DNA of 47,615 nt from Lingula anatina (taxonomy: Eukaryota; Brachiopoda; Lingulata; Lingulida; Lingulidae): NCBI RefSeq assembly GCF_001039355.2, contig NW_019776146.1:103232-150846 (forward strand). Direction: 5' to 3'. The notes beneath the pieces are model-generated. The model saw only the letters and a program-made list of their open reading frames with translations, searched no databases and had not been told where the DNA came from. Position 1 is the stretch's first letter. Each line of letters begins with the position of its first letter. The translations under genes were made by a program, and so were the position numbers. Below, in pieces: positions 33,181-44,459 of the stretch.

Positions 33181-34078
33181 AGCACCCCGCGCACGATGAG
33201 CAATTGGCGCGCGCCACTTGCGCTGCGCCGTTTTCTGTCACCGTTTGCGGGGGTATTTTGGTGATATTTTTGCCTCTCGCGCAGCGCAAAATATCTCACG
33301 TGTTTGATATTTTTGGCCTCTTGAGGCAAATGGCTCAGCGTGTGCGTAATATCGTCAGCAGATCGTTCGCGATCCAAGCGAGACGAGAAGGCAATTTTCA
33401 TATTTGTAGCGGACTCTGTTCGCGTAAGATCATCAGTGGGAGATCGTTTGCGATTCGAGCGAGACGAAAAGGCAATTTTCATATCTTCGGCGAGAGATCG
33501 TTCGCGATGTAAGCAAGAATAAAAATGCAATTTTCATATTAGTCCAAGGACTCAGGAACTTCGTGGAAAATCGTCAGCGGGAGATCATTATTTAACCCCC
33601 CCCCCTTTGAATTTTTTAAAATAATGTATATTTTTTCATCTTATCTTTAACCCCCCCCCCCCTCCCTCGCTCATATCTTCAGCGGAGAATCGTTCGCGTA
33701 ATATCGTCAGAACTTTGTTAGCGTAAGATCATCAGAGGGAGATCGTTCGCGATCCGAGCGAGACGGGAAGGCAATTTTCATGTCTTCATCGGGAGATCGT
33801 TCGCGATGTAAGCAATAATAAAATGCAATTTTCATATTAGTTCAAGGGACTTAGGAACTTCGTTCGCAGTAGATCGTCAGCGGAAGTTCATTATTAATAT
33901 TTTAACCCCCCCCCCCTTTGAAAATTAAAAATAATATATATTTTTACANTGGGAGATCATTATTTTCCCCCCCCCCCCCCCCCCCCCGGTTTTTTAAAAA
34001 AATATATAGGCCTATTTTCATTTTATTTTTAACCCCCCCCCCCCCCCTCACCCGCTCACGACGCTTGGAAGAGTTGGA
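33181..34078. repeat. CpG-rich nested repeat array upstream of copy 2
   Basis: GGGAGATCGTTCGCGAT-type motifs recur near 33357, 33438, 33490, 33681, 33737 and 33790, with GAGCGAGACG and GGCAATTTTCATAT between them. Larger units of roughly 300 bp end in C-runs (33596, 33650, 33905, 33967 and 34031). A single N at 33949 joins two parts of the array, so its length is unreliable. Frames through it on both strands are by-products. It replaces 5890-7120 of unit 1. Confidence 0.8.
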
Positions 34079-34560
34079 CTCCCTGTAATATTTTAGGAAG
34101 TTACAGATGGCAATTTTAGAAGGTCTGACACCCAATCCTGGTAAAAGCCCTGCATGCAACAAACGTTGCCAAGTGCGTAATTTGTTACATAGGCCGCGTC
34201 CAGTAATGAGTTTATAATGCAAAGTTGCAATTAGGCTTATCTTGATCCCTCTCCTCTATCAGGAGGTATGTTTGTTACCGAAAAGACATCGAGATGCAAT
34301 AATAAACAGATTATTATTTACCACTAAAATGACTAAGGAAGTAGTGATAAATATCCAACAATATATGAGGAACAAGGATAAAAGCCGGTAAGGATAAAAG
34401 CCCTAAGGTCGGAGTTTTGACAATTTCGTCTTACCCAGGAGTCGGGGAGACATAATTTTGAAAAATTCGTCGGATTTACGCAAATGAAAGTTATAATTAA
34501 TTTTTAAGCGACGAAATTTTCAAGTTTTTACCGCACGTAAGCTTTTTAGATGAAGGCAAT
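34079..34560. other. Unclassified DNA between the array and the copy 2 promoter
   Basis: No gene seen. GGATAAAAGCC is repeated near 34377 and 34393. Similarity to unit 1 resumes around 34560. Confidence 0.45.
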
Positions 34561-34990
34561 ATTGTTGTAATATCAAAATAGGAAAATACATACTTTACTC
34601 TAGGTGACATATTACTAACCTTGAAGTCTTGCTGTATACAGTGATGTTTTATCATTTAAAAAAATAAATGCCTGTGTTGCTGAGATGTTTGTCTCTGTCA
34701 TGATCTAACTTGTACTGAGAGATATGTAAAAGCTCTTGAGGGCTACAGATTTCTATGCTTTCTTATGTGCACTAACTAATAAATTGTCCTCACAAGTTGC
34801 AAGCAATGTATATGGGTCAAGTTTAAGTTCTCCTAGATACAGTACTCTCACAGGGTTGTGTTAGTTATATATGGCATGACAGTACAGCTTTTCTGAGCCT
34901 TGAAGTCCTTAAGAAATTCTCTTAAATCAGAAGGCTTAGAACTATGATGCTCCATAAAGAGCAACAGAGTGCATACGGCCGTAAGCAGGA

Positions 34991-35014
34991 TGAGTCACCT
35001 CTGCTCTATATAAG
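34991..35014 (+). promoter_or_regulatory. Core promoter of sulfatase copy 2
   Basis: TGAGTCA at 34991-34997 and TATATAAG at 35007-35014, followed by AGGAAAAAGATAAGAAG as in copy 1. Relative to copy 1 the AP-1-like and TATA sites are 5 bp (half a helical turn) further apart. The ATG lies 160 bp after the TATA box. Confidence 0.65.
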
Positions 35015-35173
35015 AGGAAAAAGATAAGAAGTAGGTGTTTCAAATCACTTACTCTTAGAAGTTGAGGCTTGGTGAATGTAAACAAACTCTACGTGACATG
35101 ACGTGACGTTGATTTTTATGTGATCAGCTAATGTGGTTGCATCTTCTTTCTAGGGAGTTTCCACTGAAGAGCC

Positions 35174-35284
35174 ATGAATCAACAGACAGTTTTCCTGATA
35201 ATTGTCTGCACTTGGTGCCAGTTGCAAGGTGGCTGTGCCCAGAGTTCAAGGCCACATATCATTGTAATATTGGCAGATGATTTG
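35174..35284 (+). CDS. ARSB: Sulfatase copy 2, exon 1
   Basis: Signal peptide through ADDL, donor GTAAGT, phase 0. One coding difference from copy 1 is Leu for Val just before ADD. Confidence 0.93.
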
Positions 35285-38200
35285 GTAAGTTTACCCTTGA
35301 GATGTACTCATGTTACTGTTTTAAAACTTACTGATGTTAGTACAGTGTCTCTCTGATGACCTTATATTATACCAACTCTGCTATCCTTTATTGACTTTTC
35401 TAAACAAATTGAATGTTTGAGAATTTTGAGGATGAACACACATTGAAGCTGCTAACACAGCAAGTACACATCAGAATCGTCAATAGGAGTGCTAACGCAT
35501 GAATTTTCGTGCTAACATTGAAGACCCATTGAATTGTATTCAAACTGTCTTATTTCAGTGAATAGTCTTTTAAAAATTTTGTGAAGTTTTAACTTAAAAT
35601 CTTTCAGCAAATTTAGCAGTAGTTGATTAATGTAACAGCATCATTTCTGTATATGACAGGTCCCTACACTGCACACGCATATGCTAACAGTTCCCCAGTT
35701 GGTTTTAATCACGGAATTATAAAACCTTGCCCAATTCACACACACATACATACACATGATGAAAATGTGTATTCACTAAGTAGCATATTTCTATCCATAT
35801 GCCAACATTATTTCCACATTATTTACAGAGATACAATTTAAAGGTTGTTGTTTGTGTTTATTTCAAATCGTATCCAAAAAAAAAAATAATAATAATAATA
35901 ATAATAATAATGGACAACAAGTTTCTCATATTTTAGGGCTGGAATGATGTCAGTTTCCATGGTTCTAACCAGATCCCTACCCCAGCTCTGGACACTTTGG
36001 CCTACACTGGGGTGATGCTGTCTAATTACTATGTCTCTCCAATCTGTACTCCCTCCAGGAGTGCCCTGTTGACAGGGAGACATCCTATTCATACAGGTGT
36101 GTGTGTGTGTGTGCACTACAGAGTTTGTACATCACCGTGTCTGTGCATGTCTTAGTGTGTGTGTGTGTGTGTGTGTGTGCATATGGCTCTATTCACAACA
36201 GTGGATTAACAGATCCTCATATCAAATGTGACTTACCTGCTTGAATGCTTGTTGCATAATCTCCCATGGAATCTAATCATTGTCTATTCAGGATTTACAC
36301 GGCAAGCTTTTAACTGTGTCGCTATATTTGACCCGCAGATCTGTTAGTCCACTATTGTGAATGCAGCTTATGTGTGCTGCAGAGTGTGTACGCACAGTGT
36401 CTATGCACGTCTTAAGGCGTATTCCCAGAGCTTTTGGATCGATCTATCCCCGCGGGGAGTCTCACTTGATTACTGTCAGATAATCCAGCTTAAATGTCCA
36501 TCCCGCCTACTACAAGCTGTAAGGGGGTAATTAACTTTCGTGCCCGCTTGGCTGACAGCTATTTAGCGTGAACCCCCAGGGAGTTAGGTCTATCTAAAGT
36601 AGATCGATATAATCTCTGGGAATGGGGTCTTAGTATGTGTGTGTATGCCAGTGGTGTGTCATAGAGTGCATTCCCAGAGATTTAGATCGATCCATCCGGA
36701 TCGACTTAACTCCCTGGGGGTTCACGCTAAATTGCGCTCAGCCAAGCGCGCACTACAGTTAATTACCCCCTTATAGCTTTTAGTAGGCGGGACAGACGCT
36801 TAAGCCAGCTAAGCTGACAGTTATCTAGTGAGACTCCCCACAGGGATAGATCGATCTAAAATCTATGGAAATGGGGTCATGGTGCGTGTGTGTGTCACAT
36901 AGCATGTGTTTTTGTCATAGTGTGAGTGCCACAGTGTGTGTATGTAGTGTGTCATTGTGTGTGTGTGTATTTTTTTTCTTGAAGTTATGATTTTTTTCTT
37001 TTTGTGAAATTTTTCACATTTTGGCATTTTCAAGGTGTGACTTTGAACTCTGATTGGATTAATATCCTTTTTTTTTTTTTTTTTTTTTTTTTGAAGTCAT
37101 CCATTTTTTTACATTTTCCCAGTATGTCTGGTGATAATGCTGTTAAGCATTATATGATGTTGCTTTTAAATTGACAGAAAAATTGCTTAACATTTTTTCC
37201 TGCTTTGTCTGAACAACTGACAACTTTGTTGCCTTGTTTTATTCAGTAGGTTGAAATAGCCCAGTTTAAAAGGGACTTACTGTTTATAATCAAAAATAAT
37301 CTTATGCGACACAAATATGATTAACATTTTTGCTTCAAACCTACTCCTATACAATGGTCTAATGCATATTGTCTATCTTTAAATTGTGAGTCAATATCAA
37401 AAACATTACACTGAATTGAAATTCAGGTGGAATTTTTGATGATTTAACAAGAGCATCTGTAAAATAGCAGTTCCTTCTCGCTTTTCATCTTTGCAGTATT
37501 TATGTTATATACATGCATATGTTATTACTGCTAATATCTAATGTCATGTATTCTATAAATTAGATAGGCTGGTCACATTCAGACATGAAATAATTTCTGT
37601 GCACATGCATAGTGTGTATTTTTTGTAAGCAAAATAAATAAATAAGTAAAATATGAAAGAAAATAAAATAAATATTTTAAGCAAAAGTGTATATATTTTC
37701 AGGCCTCCAGCACGGTGTCTTGGCAGGTGCTGCCCCCTATGGTTTGGGACTGAATGAGACCATCATGCCTCAGTATCTGAAGCGGCTCGGTTATGAAACT
37801 CACATGGTGGGAAAGGTAATGAGGGAGGATTTTTACTTACAGACAAGTGTCTTTACATATTCTAACAAGAAAAGTATCTGTCAGTGGCCTCGCTGTCGCT
37901 GCCCGATGCATGACATTTGCCCCATAACCTCCAAACCATTTTGTTGTTTTACTTTAAAGTAACTGAGTGGCTTTGCTTGGTAAAGAGGCCGGGTGTTTTT
38001 AAAAATCGACATGATCTGTTGACATTTGCAGTAATTGTTCTGTTTTTTTTTTATGTGATTTTTTCCTTTTTCACACATAAGCATTTTCAGTGGCTTTTAT
38101 ATCCCATGGAACTAGGTTTTCAATGTCCATGTTACCTGTAGTACATCATGTAAGAGGATAAGAGTGATCATGCTGTTTTAAAGCATTATTGTATGTAACA

Positions 38201-38542
38201 GTGCACCAAAATTGGCCAAAACGTTATTCTTTGCATTTTTTCTGCGTAATGTCTGAATGTTTGACAGCTTTGCTGCCTGGTTATCTGCATGGCATCTGTA
38301 TGTTTGTATGTTTGCTTTGCTGTCTATTTTTAAATTGAAAATTAACTTGAATTAAGAATTGTCTTGACATTCACTGAGAAGAGAAAGGTTTATGGGAGAT
38401 GTATGCACACCCCCATCATACTGCATATAGATAAAAGTAATCATGAAAAATAATAATATGTTAATAGAATTATTTGTCTCTAAAAGTTCTTCATGATACT
38501 AATGGTATTGGATAAGTTATGCATTTTGATATGAAAGCCACT

Positions 38543-38581
<39 letters not shown>

Positions 38582-39562
38582 CTCTCTTCATAATTATTTA
38601 TCACAGTGGCACCTTGGGTTCTTCAAGAAGGAGTACACCCCGACTTTCCGAGGGTTTGACAGCCATTTTGGCTACTGGCTTGGCAAGGAGGGCTACAGCA
38701 ATCACAAGGCTTTTGCATATGTATGTACCTCAACTAACTAATGAGTAATTTAAAAGATGCTAATTATACTGATTTCAGTATTATGGTATGATGTACAATG
38801 TATGCCTTTTGCAGAAATTTCAAACTGTCTTTCATAATCTGTGCTTTTTTATATGGAGCAAACATAGCTTTTCATTTCATCACTCTGTTTGACACAAAAA
38901 GAAAGAAAAAAAGATTATTACAAAAATTTATAACATTCATCATGCTTTTCCAGCCAGGAGCTTATGGTCTTGATTTCCGCCGTGATATGGCTCTGCAGTC
39001 AAACTACAGTGGGAGATATTCAACAGAACTTTTCACTGAGGAAGCCACCAAAATAATTCAGAGACATGACACCAACAAGGTAAATATTTGGAAATTGTTA
39101 ACTATGGGTATTTTTTCATTTCACCACCAGCATAGGCATTGCCAATACACATGGTTTGAGTTCCGTCCACTGACTCTGCAGCCACGTCACCCTCACTGCT
39201 GCTCCTCCCAGACATGAAGGGCCTGTGTCACCATCTCTTGGATATAGGTCACATACAAATTCAACTTTTGTCTGTTGTGATGATAAACCAAGAACCAATA
39301 ATTAAAACTATCATCAAAACTATAGCCTGTGTACAATCATAACTCTTGCAGAGAAAACCATCTGTTCCAAAGAAATCACACATTAAATATTTCACAGTTG
39401 AATATACCCTTTACCCTGCTTCTGCCCATATAATACAGTGTACTACCACCACATTCACCCAACTCTACTTCTCCACAACTAAGACCCATACATTCACACC
39501 TTCCTTAAAAATTTTATGCACTTACAATACCAGGACACGGTATCACCTCTCAGATTCTCTAA

Positions 39563-39623
<61 letters not shown>

Positions 39624-40419
39624 ATATACTTTAAAATATTAGAATTTTCAATTAAATTTTGAGTTATATAGCGTTCATGAAATTGACATCAGATGGTATA
39701 TATAAGTTGCCTAGAAAGTTCAGTATTTTTCCAAACTATGCTGGTGAAATCAGTTGGTTAAGTAGTGATGTCATCATACAAGGAGCTTGCCAGAATTTAT
39801 AGTTGTATCTGTAAATAATGCCTATAATGTATTGTTCTTTATTTCAGCCCCTGTTTCTCTATCTTCCACACCAAGCAGTCCACAGCGCCAATCCATGGGA
39901 TCCACTTGAAGCACTGGACAAGTATTATAAACTGTTTCCTAACATTCATGATGAAAATAGGAGAAAGTTTGCAGGTAAATACTGCAGCCATGTCAAAACT
40001 GAAATGATTTTCTTTTTTGTTATTTTTAGGGTAAGGGGGAGTGTTTTGATGCCTATAATTTTTAAAGCTACTTAAATTGTCTTTTTGGTTATACTTACAT
40101 CCAGTTTTGTTTGGCAAAATGGGAAAATCTTATCATAAATGTTGTATTTCATCAGTTTACTTCTGATCCCTCCCCCCCCCAAAAAAAAAAAATCACATCA
40201 AATGAAAAAATACATGTGGAGTTTGCAACAGTGCTTTGAAATCTCTGAATTCAAATATTTTGCAGCCATGGCAGCTGCCTTGGATGACTCGGTGAAGAAT
40301 GTGACCAAAGCTCTGAATGAACGGGGCATGTTGAACAACTCTGTGATAGTGTTCAGCACAGATAATGGTGGTCCTGCTGCTGGATTTAATGCCAACCATG
40401 CCTCCAACTGGCCACTGAG

Positions 40420-40465
<46 letters not shown>

Positions 40466-41735
40466 GTATTCACTCAACAAAACTTTTCCTCAGTAATATA
40501 CTGCTGTACAGGTGTAGCAGCTAAATTTGGCAGTGTATTTGTATGGCCAACATCTTAACATAATATGTCCAAAATTGAGGAATTCTGTCATTTCTTTTTG
40601 AATGTCCCTGCATTGGCATTGTACGTACGTTATTGAGAAATTGAAAGAAATGTTGCTAATGAGCTTAATGTCTTATATTTCACTTCTGTACATGTACCTT
40701 TCATATTTGTTTTCTAGAGGTGTGAAGACAACACTTTGGGAGGGAGGTGTGAGAGGTGCTGGCTTTATATGGAGCCCTCTCATCAAAAATTCTGCCAGAA
40801 AACTTCCTGATCTCATGCACATCTGTGACTGGCTACCAACCCTGTATCATATTGCCGGAGGTGACTCATCCACACTAAAAAATCTTGACGGATTCAATGT
40901 GTGGAATACTCTGTCACAGGATGCCCCCACCCCCAGAGTTGAATTGCTGCATAATATTGATCCCATGTTGAATTATTCAGCTGTAAGGGTTGGCGAGTAC
41001 AAGCTTATCTTGGGTAATATTTTTGGTGGTACTTGGGATGGCTGGTATGCTCCCGAACAATACCATCTTCTAGATGAAACAGAGCTTGATAGAAACTCAC
41101 TGCAGTACAAGACATGGCCAGACATTTCTCTAGATTCTGATACAGCAAAAAACATGGTGAAGATGACACAATCTGAGACAGGTAATAAGAAAAATGACAT
41201 ATCACATGAAGTAAAGCCCAATGGAAGAATACTTCTAAAGAGGAGCATTGGATATTCAGACCAAAAGAGTGATTTCATGCCATTTTCTGATAAATTGGCA
41301 GCACATTTTGGGATGTCTGCAATTAATTCTGGGAAGCATGCAATGGAATCTGGGAAATCTCTAAAAAATCATGGAATTGAAAATGACGTGGTGTTAGACA
41401 AAGAGCTTCTTGGCATTGTGTCCCGATATATTCCAGTAGATGTGGACACGTTTCACCTCACTGTGACTCCAGATGTGGTGACTTGTGGAGCCAAGCCTGC
41501 CAATGCTAGTACCAACTGTCAGCCCACCAATTCACCCTGTCTGTACCACATTGTGAAAGACCCTTGCGAGTACAACAATATAGCAAATGAAAATCCACAA
41601 CTCGTGGCAAAAATGTTGACAAGACTGAGGGAATTCAATGCTACTGCAGTGCCCCCTAGGAATAAACCACAGGACTTGAGAGGCCTCCCTATATTCAATA
41701 ATGGCGCCTGGGGACCATGGATGGATGGGCTATGA
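35174..41735 (+). CDS. ARSB: Arylsulfatase B-like sulfatase, copy 2 (8 exons, 640 aa)
   Basis: Paralogue of the gene at 7708-19891, in the same orientation and about 15.3 kb downstream. Coding exons: 35174-35284, 35937-36096, 37703-37815, 38607-38720, 38954-39079, 39848-39974, 40266-40419 and 40718-41735. Every exon has the same length and phase as in copy 1. Signal peptide, [28 protein letters not shown] and GVK motifs are intact, so it should be an active sulfatase once its cysteine is converted. Differences are scattered, for example VVG-type changes in exon 3, GluGlu to LysGlu after YWLG in exon 4, and several in the extra segment of exon 8. It shares that extra C-terminal segment. It is as well preserved as copy 1; a difference in expression is possible because the upstream DNA differs. 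Confidence 0.93.
35885..35911 (+). repeat. (TAA)n microsatellite in intron 1
   Basis: About nine TAA units lie 25 bp before the exon 2 acceptor. Copy 1 has no such run. Confidence 0.9.
35937..36096 (+). CDS. ARSB: Sulfatase copy 2, exon 2 (formylglycine motif)
   Basis: Same as copy 1 over the CTPSR site. The donor is GTGTGTGTG, the first bases of a GT repeat. Met to Leu before TGR is one difference. Confidence 0.93.
36097..36180 (+). repeat. GT repeats at the exon 2 donor
   Basis: A (GT)n run begins at the donor (36097-36112) and another lies at 36155-36179. Confidence 0.85.
36419..36629 (+). mobile_element. MITE-like element, first of an inverted pair (intron 2, copy 2)
   Basis: About 210 bp with imperfect inverted ends: ATTCCCAGAG...GGATCGATC and, at the right, GATCGAT...CTCTGGGAATGGGG. 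No coding frame. The second member follows in opposite orientation after about 38 bp. Confidence 0.75.
36668..36878 (-). mobile_element. MITE-like element, second of the inverted pair
   Basis: Reverse-complement relative of 36419-36629: shared phrases include AACTCCCTGGGGGTTCACGC, TTAATTACCCCCTTA and TAGTAGGCGGGA. The ends again read CATTCCCAGAG and GGAAATGGGGTC. Neither member is present in copy 1. Confidence 0.75.
37703..37815 (+). CDS. ARSB: Sulfatase copy 2, exon 3
   Basis: Encodes [20 protein letters not shown] through GYETHMVGK. Phase 1 in, phase 0 out. Acceptor and donor match copy 1. Confidence 0.93.
38548..38580 (+). repeat. (TA)n in intron 3, copy 2
   Basis: TA run 27 bp before the exon 4 acceptor. 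Intron 3 here (37816-38606) is about 2.5 kb shorter than in copy 1 and has no coding content. Confidence 0.9.
38607..38720 (+). CDS. ARSB: Sulfatase copy 2, exon 4
   Basis: WHLG through [17 protein letters not shown], 114 nt, phase 0. Acceptor TTATCACAG and donor GTATGT as in copy 1. Confidence 0.93.
38954..39079 (+). CDS. ARSB: Sulfatase copy 2, exon 5
   Basis: [20 protein letters not shown] through QRHDTNK, 126 nt, phase 0. It occurs only once in this unit, which supports a single exon 5 in copy 1. Confidence 0.93.
39117..39260 (+). repeat. Dispersed repeat family R, copy D (partial)
   Basis: CACCACCAGCATAGG through CCATCTCTTGGATATAGGTCA matches the start of copies A and C. Related right-end sequence (ACGGTATCACCTCTCAGATT) is at 39537-39560. 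Confidence 0.6.
39567..39629 (+). repeat. (TA)n in intron 5, copy 2
   Basis: TA dinucleotide run with one ATT interruption near 39610. Frames through it (poly-YI) are artefacts. Confidence 0.9.
39848..39974 (+). CDS. ARSB: Sulfatase copy 2, exon 6
   Basis: [16 protein letters not shown] through NRRKFA, 127 nt, leaving in phase 1. The protein is identical to exon 6 of copy 1. Confidence 0.93.
40266..40419 (+). CDS. ARSB: Sulfatase copy 2, exon 7
   Basis: AMAAALDD through FSTDNGG to NWPL, 154 nt, phase 2 out. The weak donor GTGCTC is followed by a CT repeat as in copy 1. Confidence 0.93.
40428..40463 (+). repeat. (CT)n repeat next to the exon 7 donor, copy 2
   Basis: Pure CT run starting 8-9 nt after the donor, slightly longer than in copy 1. 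Confidence 0.9.
40718..41735 (+). CDS. ARSB: Sulfatase copy 2, exon 8
   Basis: Encodes [13 protein letters not shown] to [10 protein letters not shown]. It is exactly as long as copy 1 exon 8, including the extra polar segment. The candidate in-frame intron is conserved at 41182-41436. Confidence 0.92.
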
Positions 41736-41743
41736 ATTTTCTA

Positions 41744-41978
41744 TTTTGTATTCTTTCTGTTTCCCTATTTTTATCTCCTTTAACAGTTTGAATTTTAATT
41801 GTTCACAGTCCTTTTGAAATGAAATGACATACTTTGCATGGGTGCTTGATGTTAATTTTTTTTCTGTCTTTTGTATTCTTTCTGTATCCCTATTATTATC
41901 TCCTTTAACAGTTTGAACTTGAATTGTTCACAAATCGTCTTGAAATGAAATGATATTCTTTGCATTGGTGCTTGATGT
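41744..41978 (+). repeat. 125-bp tandem duplication in the copy 2 3' UTR
   Basis: TTTTGTATTCTTTCTG starts units at 41744 and 41869. Each continues through TCTCCTTTAACAGTTTGAA and GGTGCTTGATGTTA. Copy 1 has one such unit. Confidence 0.85.
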
Positions 41979-42203
41979 TATAATTATGGATGAAAGCAAT
42001 CTGAAAGTCTAATGCATTTCTTTTCTCCATCTCTATTATTGGTCTCTGGGTTTAATGTATGTACTGTGCTATTTCTTTCAATCTTGTATGTTTTAATGTA
42101 TGTTTTCTCCAACTATTTGATCAAAACTGTTTTTGCTTATCATTTGTTAATGATTTTTTACTTAATTTACTGTAGCATAATTTTTCTATAATTGACTCAA
42201 AAC

Positions 42204-42209
42204 AATAAA
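42204..42209 (+). terminator. Poly(A) signal, sulfatase copy 2
   Basis: AATAAA followed by the same GU-rich downstream sequence as in copy 1. It would give a 3' UTR of about 0.5 kb. Confidence 0.65.
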
Positions 42210-42585
42210 GGCTGTCCTTTTGTTGTCAGATTTTAATTTGGTGGTTCTGGTCTGTACATTGTAGATGATGTACTCGGGGATTTTTACAATCCTTGGAAGA
42301 AAATCTTAGTTACCTGACACTTTAGGATTAGATGAGATCTGTTAACATGTGAAATAATAAGTTTATACCATAGAAAGCACTTGCCTTTTCTATAAGTTTT
42401 CCAGATTTATTTCACTTTTGACTGCTGTCCCTGGAAAGTGGTTTTTGCTTCCTGAAAAAGGGGAAGGCATGTTTGTTATCTTCTATTTCCAATTCCTCAA
42501 GCCATCCCTGCTCAATATGCTACATCAACTAAAATTACATATCAAAAATTAGTTCCTTTTTCTAAATGTCCTGGATCTGCCCTTG

Positions 42586-43672
42586 TCAGTATCACCAGGG
42601 TGTACATTGGTGGTACTCATGGTTTTAGTCCCGACCAGTCTCATACAGCTCCCCCGGCTCCACGGGGTAGTGTGGGATACAAGTCACCGTTACCTCTTCT
42701 CCTCCTAGACCGCAAGGACCTGTGTCCCCATCTCTTGGATTTAGGTCACAACTTGAACCGCCTGGTTTTTCTTTTAAATTTTGTCTCAGGTGGTGCATTG
42801 GCCTGGGCGTGACGCTTATTGAAATGCACCCTTGTCAAAATTTTTTTGAAAATTCAATGCTAAATATCTTCCAAACCAAAGGAAATATGGGAAAAATTAC
42901 TACAGAAGTCAGATCGAAAGTCATATGTAGAGATTTCAAATATGACCTTGGATTTCAAGGTCAAATGGGCCAAATATTTTTTAAAATGGGTTTTTTTTGC
43001 AAAACAAAAATTATTTCTGCTGATTTTCAGAAAGTACACAGACCTAAGTAACCTAACCTATTACACTACAGTATGGGCAGGTGTTTCCCTTAACATCATC
43101 TTTCATCTTCGTGAATTTGGGGTCAATGGGTGCATTTTCACAGGAGAAGTGGCCATTAGATGCCGAAACTGAAAACTCTCTCTAATATTCTAGAACTGTA
43201 AATGCTAGAGATCTCGTTTTTCGCATTTTATAGAGCTTGTCAAGTGCAACACTGAAAGCGGTGTCCATTTGTTTGTTTTCCATACAGATTCTGAGTTGTA
43301 TTATATCAAAAGTACAGTACAACGTGGTGGTGAAAATGAAATGTTAAATACGGTAATTTCCTGTGAAATTTTGAAAGTCAGGAAAAGATAACATAAGGCT
43401 TAGCAAGATACAGACAACTTCCGGTCAAAAATGACAGAATTTCATGAAATTCGAACATTTGGAATTTCTGAGCACCTCAAATTTCATGAATTTCAACCAA
43501 AACGATATTTTCTTTATTTCAATTAATTTCTCCTGTACGAAATTCATGGCGCATTACTGCAACTCCAAAATTAGAAAAGATACACCCATTTTAGCCCCTT
43601 CTACTACAGTATCTCCAAAACTGGCAGAGATAGGCCCATAGTTACAATTGAACTTGAATAGGATATTGAACG
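42586..43672 (+). repeat. Dispersed repeat family R, copy C
   Basis: Begins GTATCACCAG...GGTGGTACTCATGG and GTTTTAGTCCCGACC, and follows copy A through the CACAGACC, GGGCAGGT and CAAGTGCAACACTG segments to TGGCAGAGATAGGCCCATAG. It lacks the internal 241-bp duplication of copy A. It starts exactly where the segmental duplication ends. No protein is encoded. Confidence 0.75.
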
Positions 43673-44078
43673 AACAACTTCAATAAATTAACCCAAGAAT
43701 TTCAAGTCTTTGATTAAACCAGCCCGACTTATTCCACTATTAGTTTATTAATTTTTACACATTATTGAAATCTGGAGTTTTTTTATACTTATGAAGTACT
43801 AACAATATATCGTAGATTAAAGCTCAAAAGATTGTTCACGCATTGCAAAAATATGTTTTCAATTTTTATTTGGCAGTTTTAATTGTGTAGTTTATTTAAA
43901 AACAACAGTTTTCACGCACGCACCTCTCGATATACAGCGACGGGCTACTTATTGCCCCGGCCCTTTATAAAGTACGAACAAAACCGGTACTTTTTATTTT
44001 ACCTGGCCACTAACATCATTATCTCGGCATTTTTTCTCTCCGTAGCTCACGAAAAAAAAAAGACAAGGTTTTACTTTT
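43673..44078. other. No gene seen
   Basis: AT-rich DNA without a recognised frame or repeat. Confidence 0.5.
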
Positions 44079-44198
44079 TATACCATTCGTTTTTTAAAAA
44101 TGATCCAAAAATATTCATTGGGTGTAAAAGAACAACGTTATACCATTCGTTTTTTAAAAATGATCCAAAAATATTCATTGGGTGTAAAAGAATAACAT
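44079..44198 (+). repeat. 60-bp tandem duplication
   Basis: TTATACCATTCG starts units at 44079 and 44139; the 60-bp units are nearly identical (ending GTGTAAAAGAA(C/T)AAC). Confidence 0.9.
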
Positions 44199-44459
44199 TA
44201 ATTCATGTATAGTCATTTTACATCATATCCAGAAAAAGAATGACAACTGATTTTTATCACAATTAAAAACGCCTGTGAAAGAACCCGGGACTCTTTCATG
44301 TTGTTAAATTTCAGTCTCTCGATTGAAATAAAGAACCCGACGTTTTTTTAGCGCTGCAAAAAGAAAAAGAAAATAAACTACCCCCTACCTCCAGAATGTT
44401 ACGACGTATTTTTATAGACGGGTATGAATCAAATTCAAACAGGCTTATTCAACTTTGAT

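Larger units (their letters stand above)
32673..42583 (+). repeat. Segmental duplication, unit 2 (sulfatase copy 2)
   Basis: Aligns with 4945-22945. It is shorter: it lacks most of intron 3 of unit 1, the LINE and some 3' flank. Unit 2-only DNA includes 33181-34560, the MITE pair in intron 2, and a 3' UTR tandem duplication. Its right end abuts repeat R copy C at 42586. Confidence 0.85.

Noticed and set aside
33177-33530. Minus-strand frame of 117 codons and overlapping plus-strand frames
   Set aside because: They come from translating a CpG-rich repeat with few stops; no known domain.
39346-39642. Plus-strand frame of 98 codons ending in repeated YI
   Set aside because: Generated by the TA microsatellite in intron 5 of copy 2.
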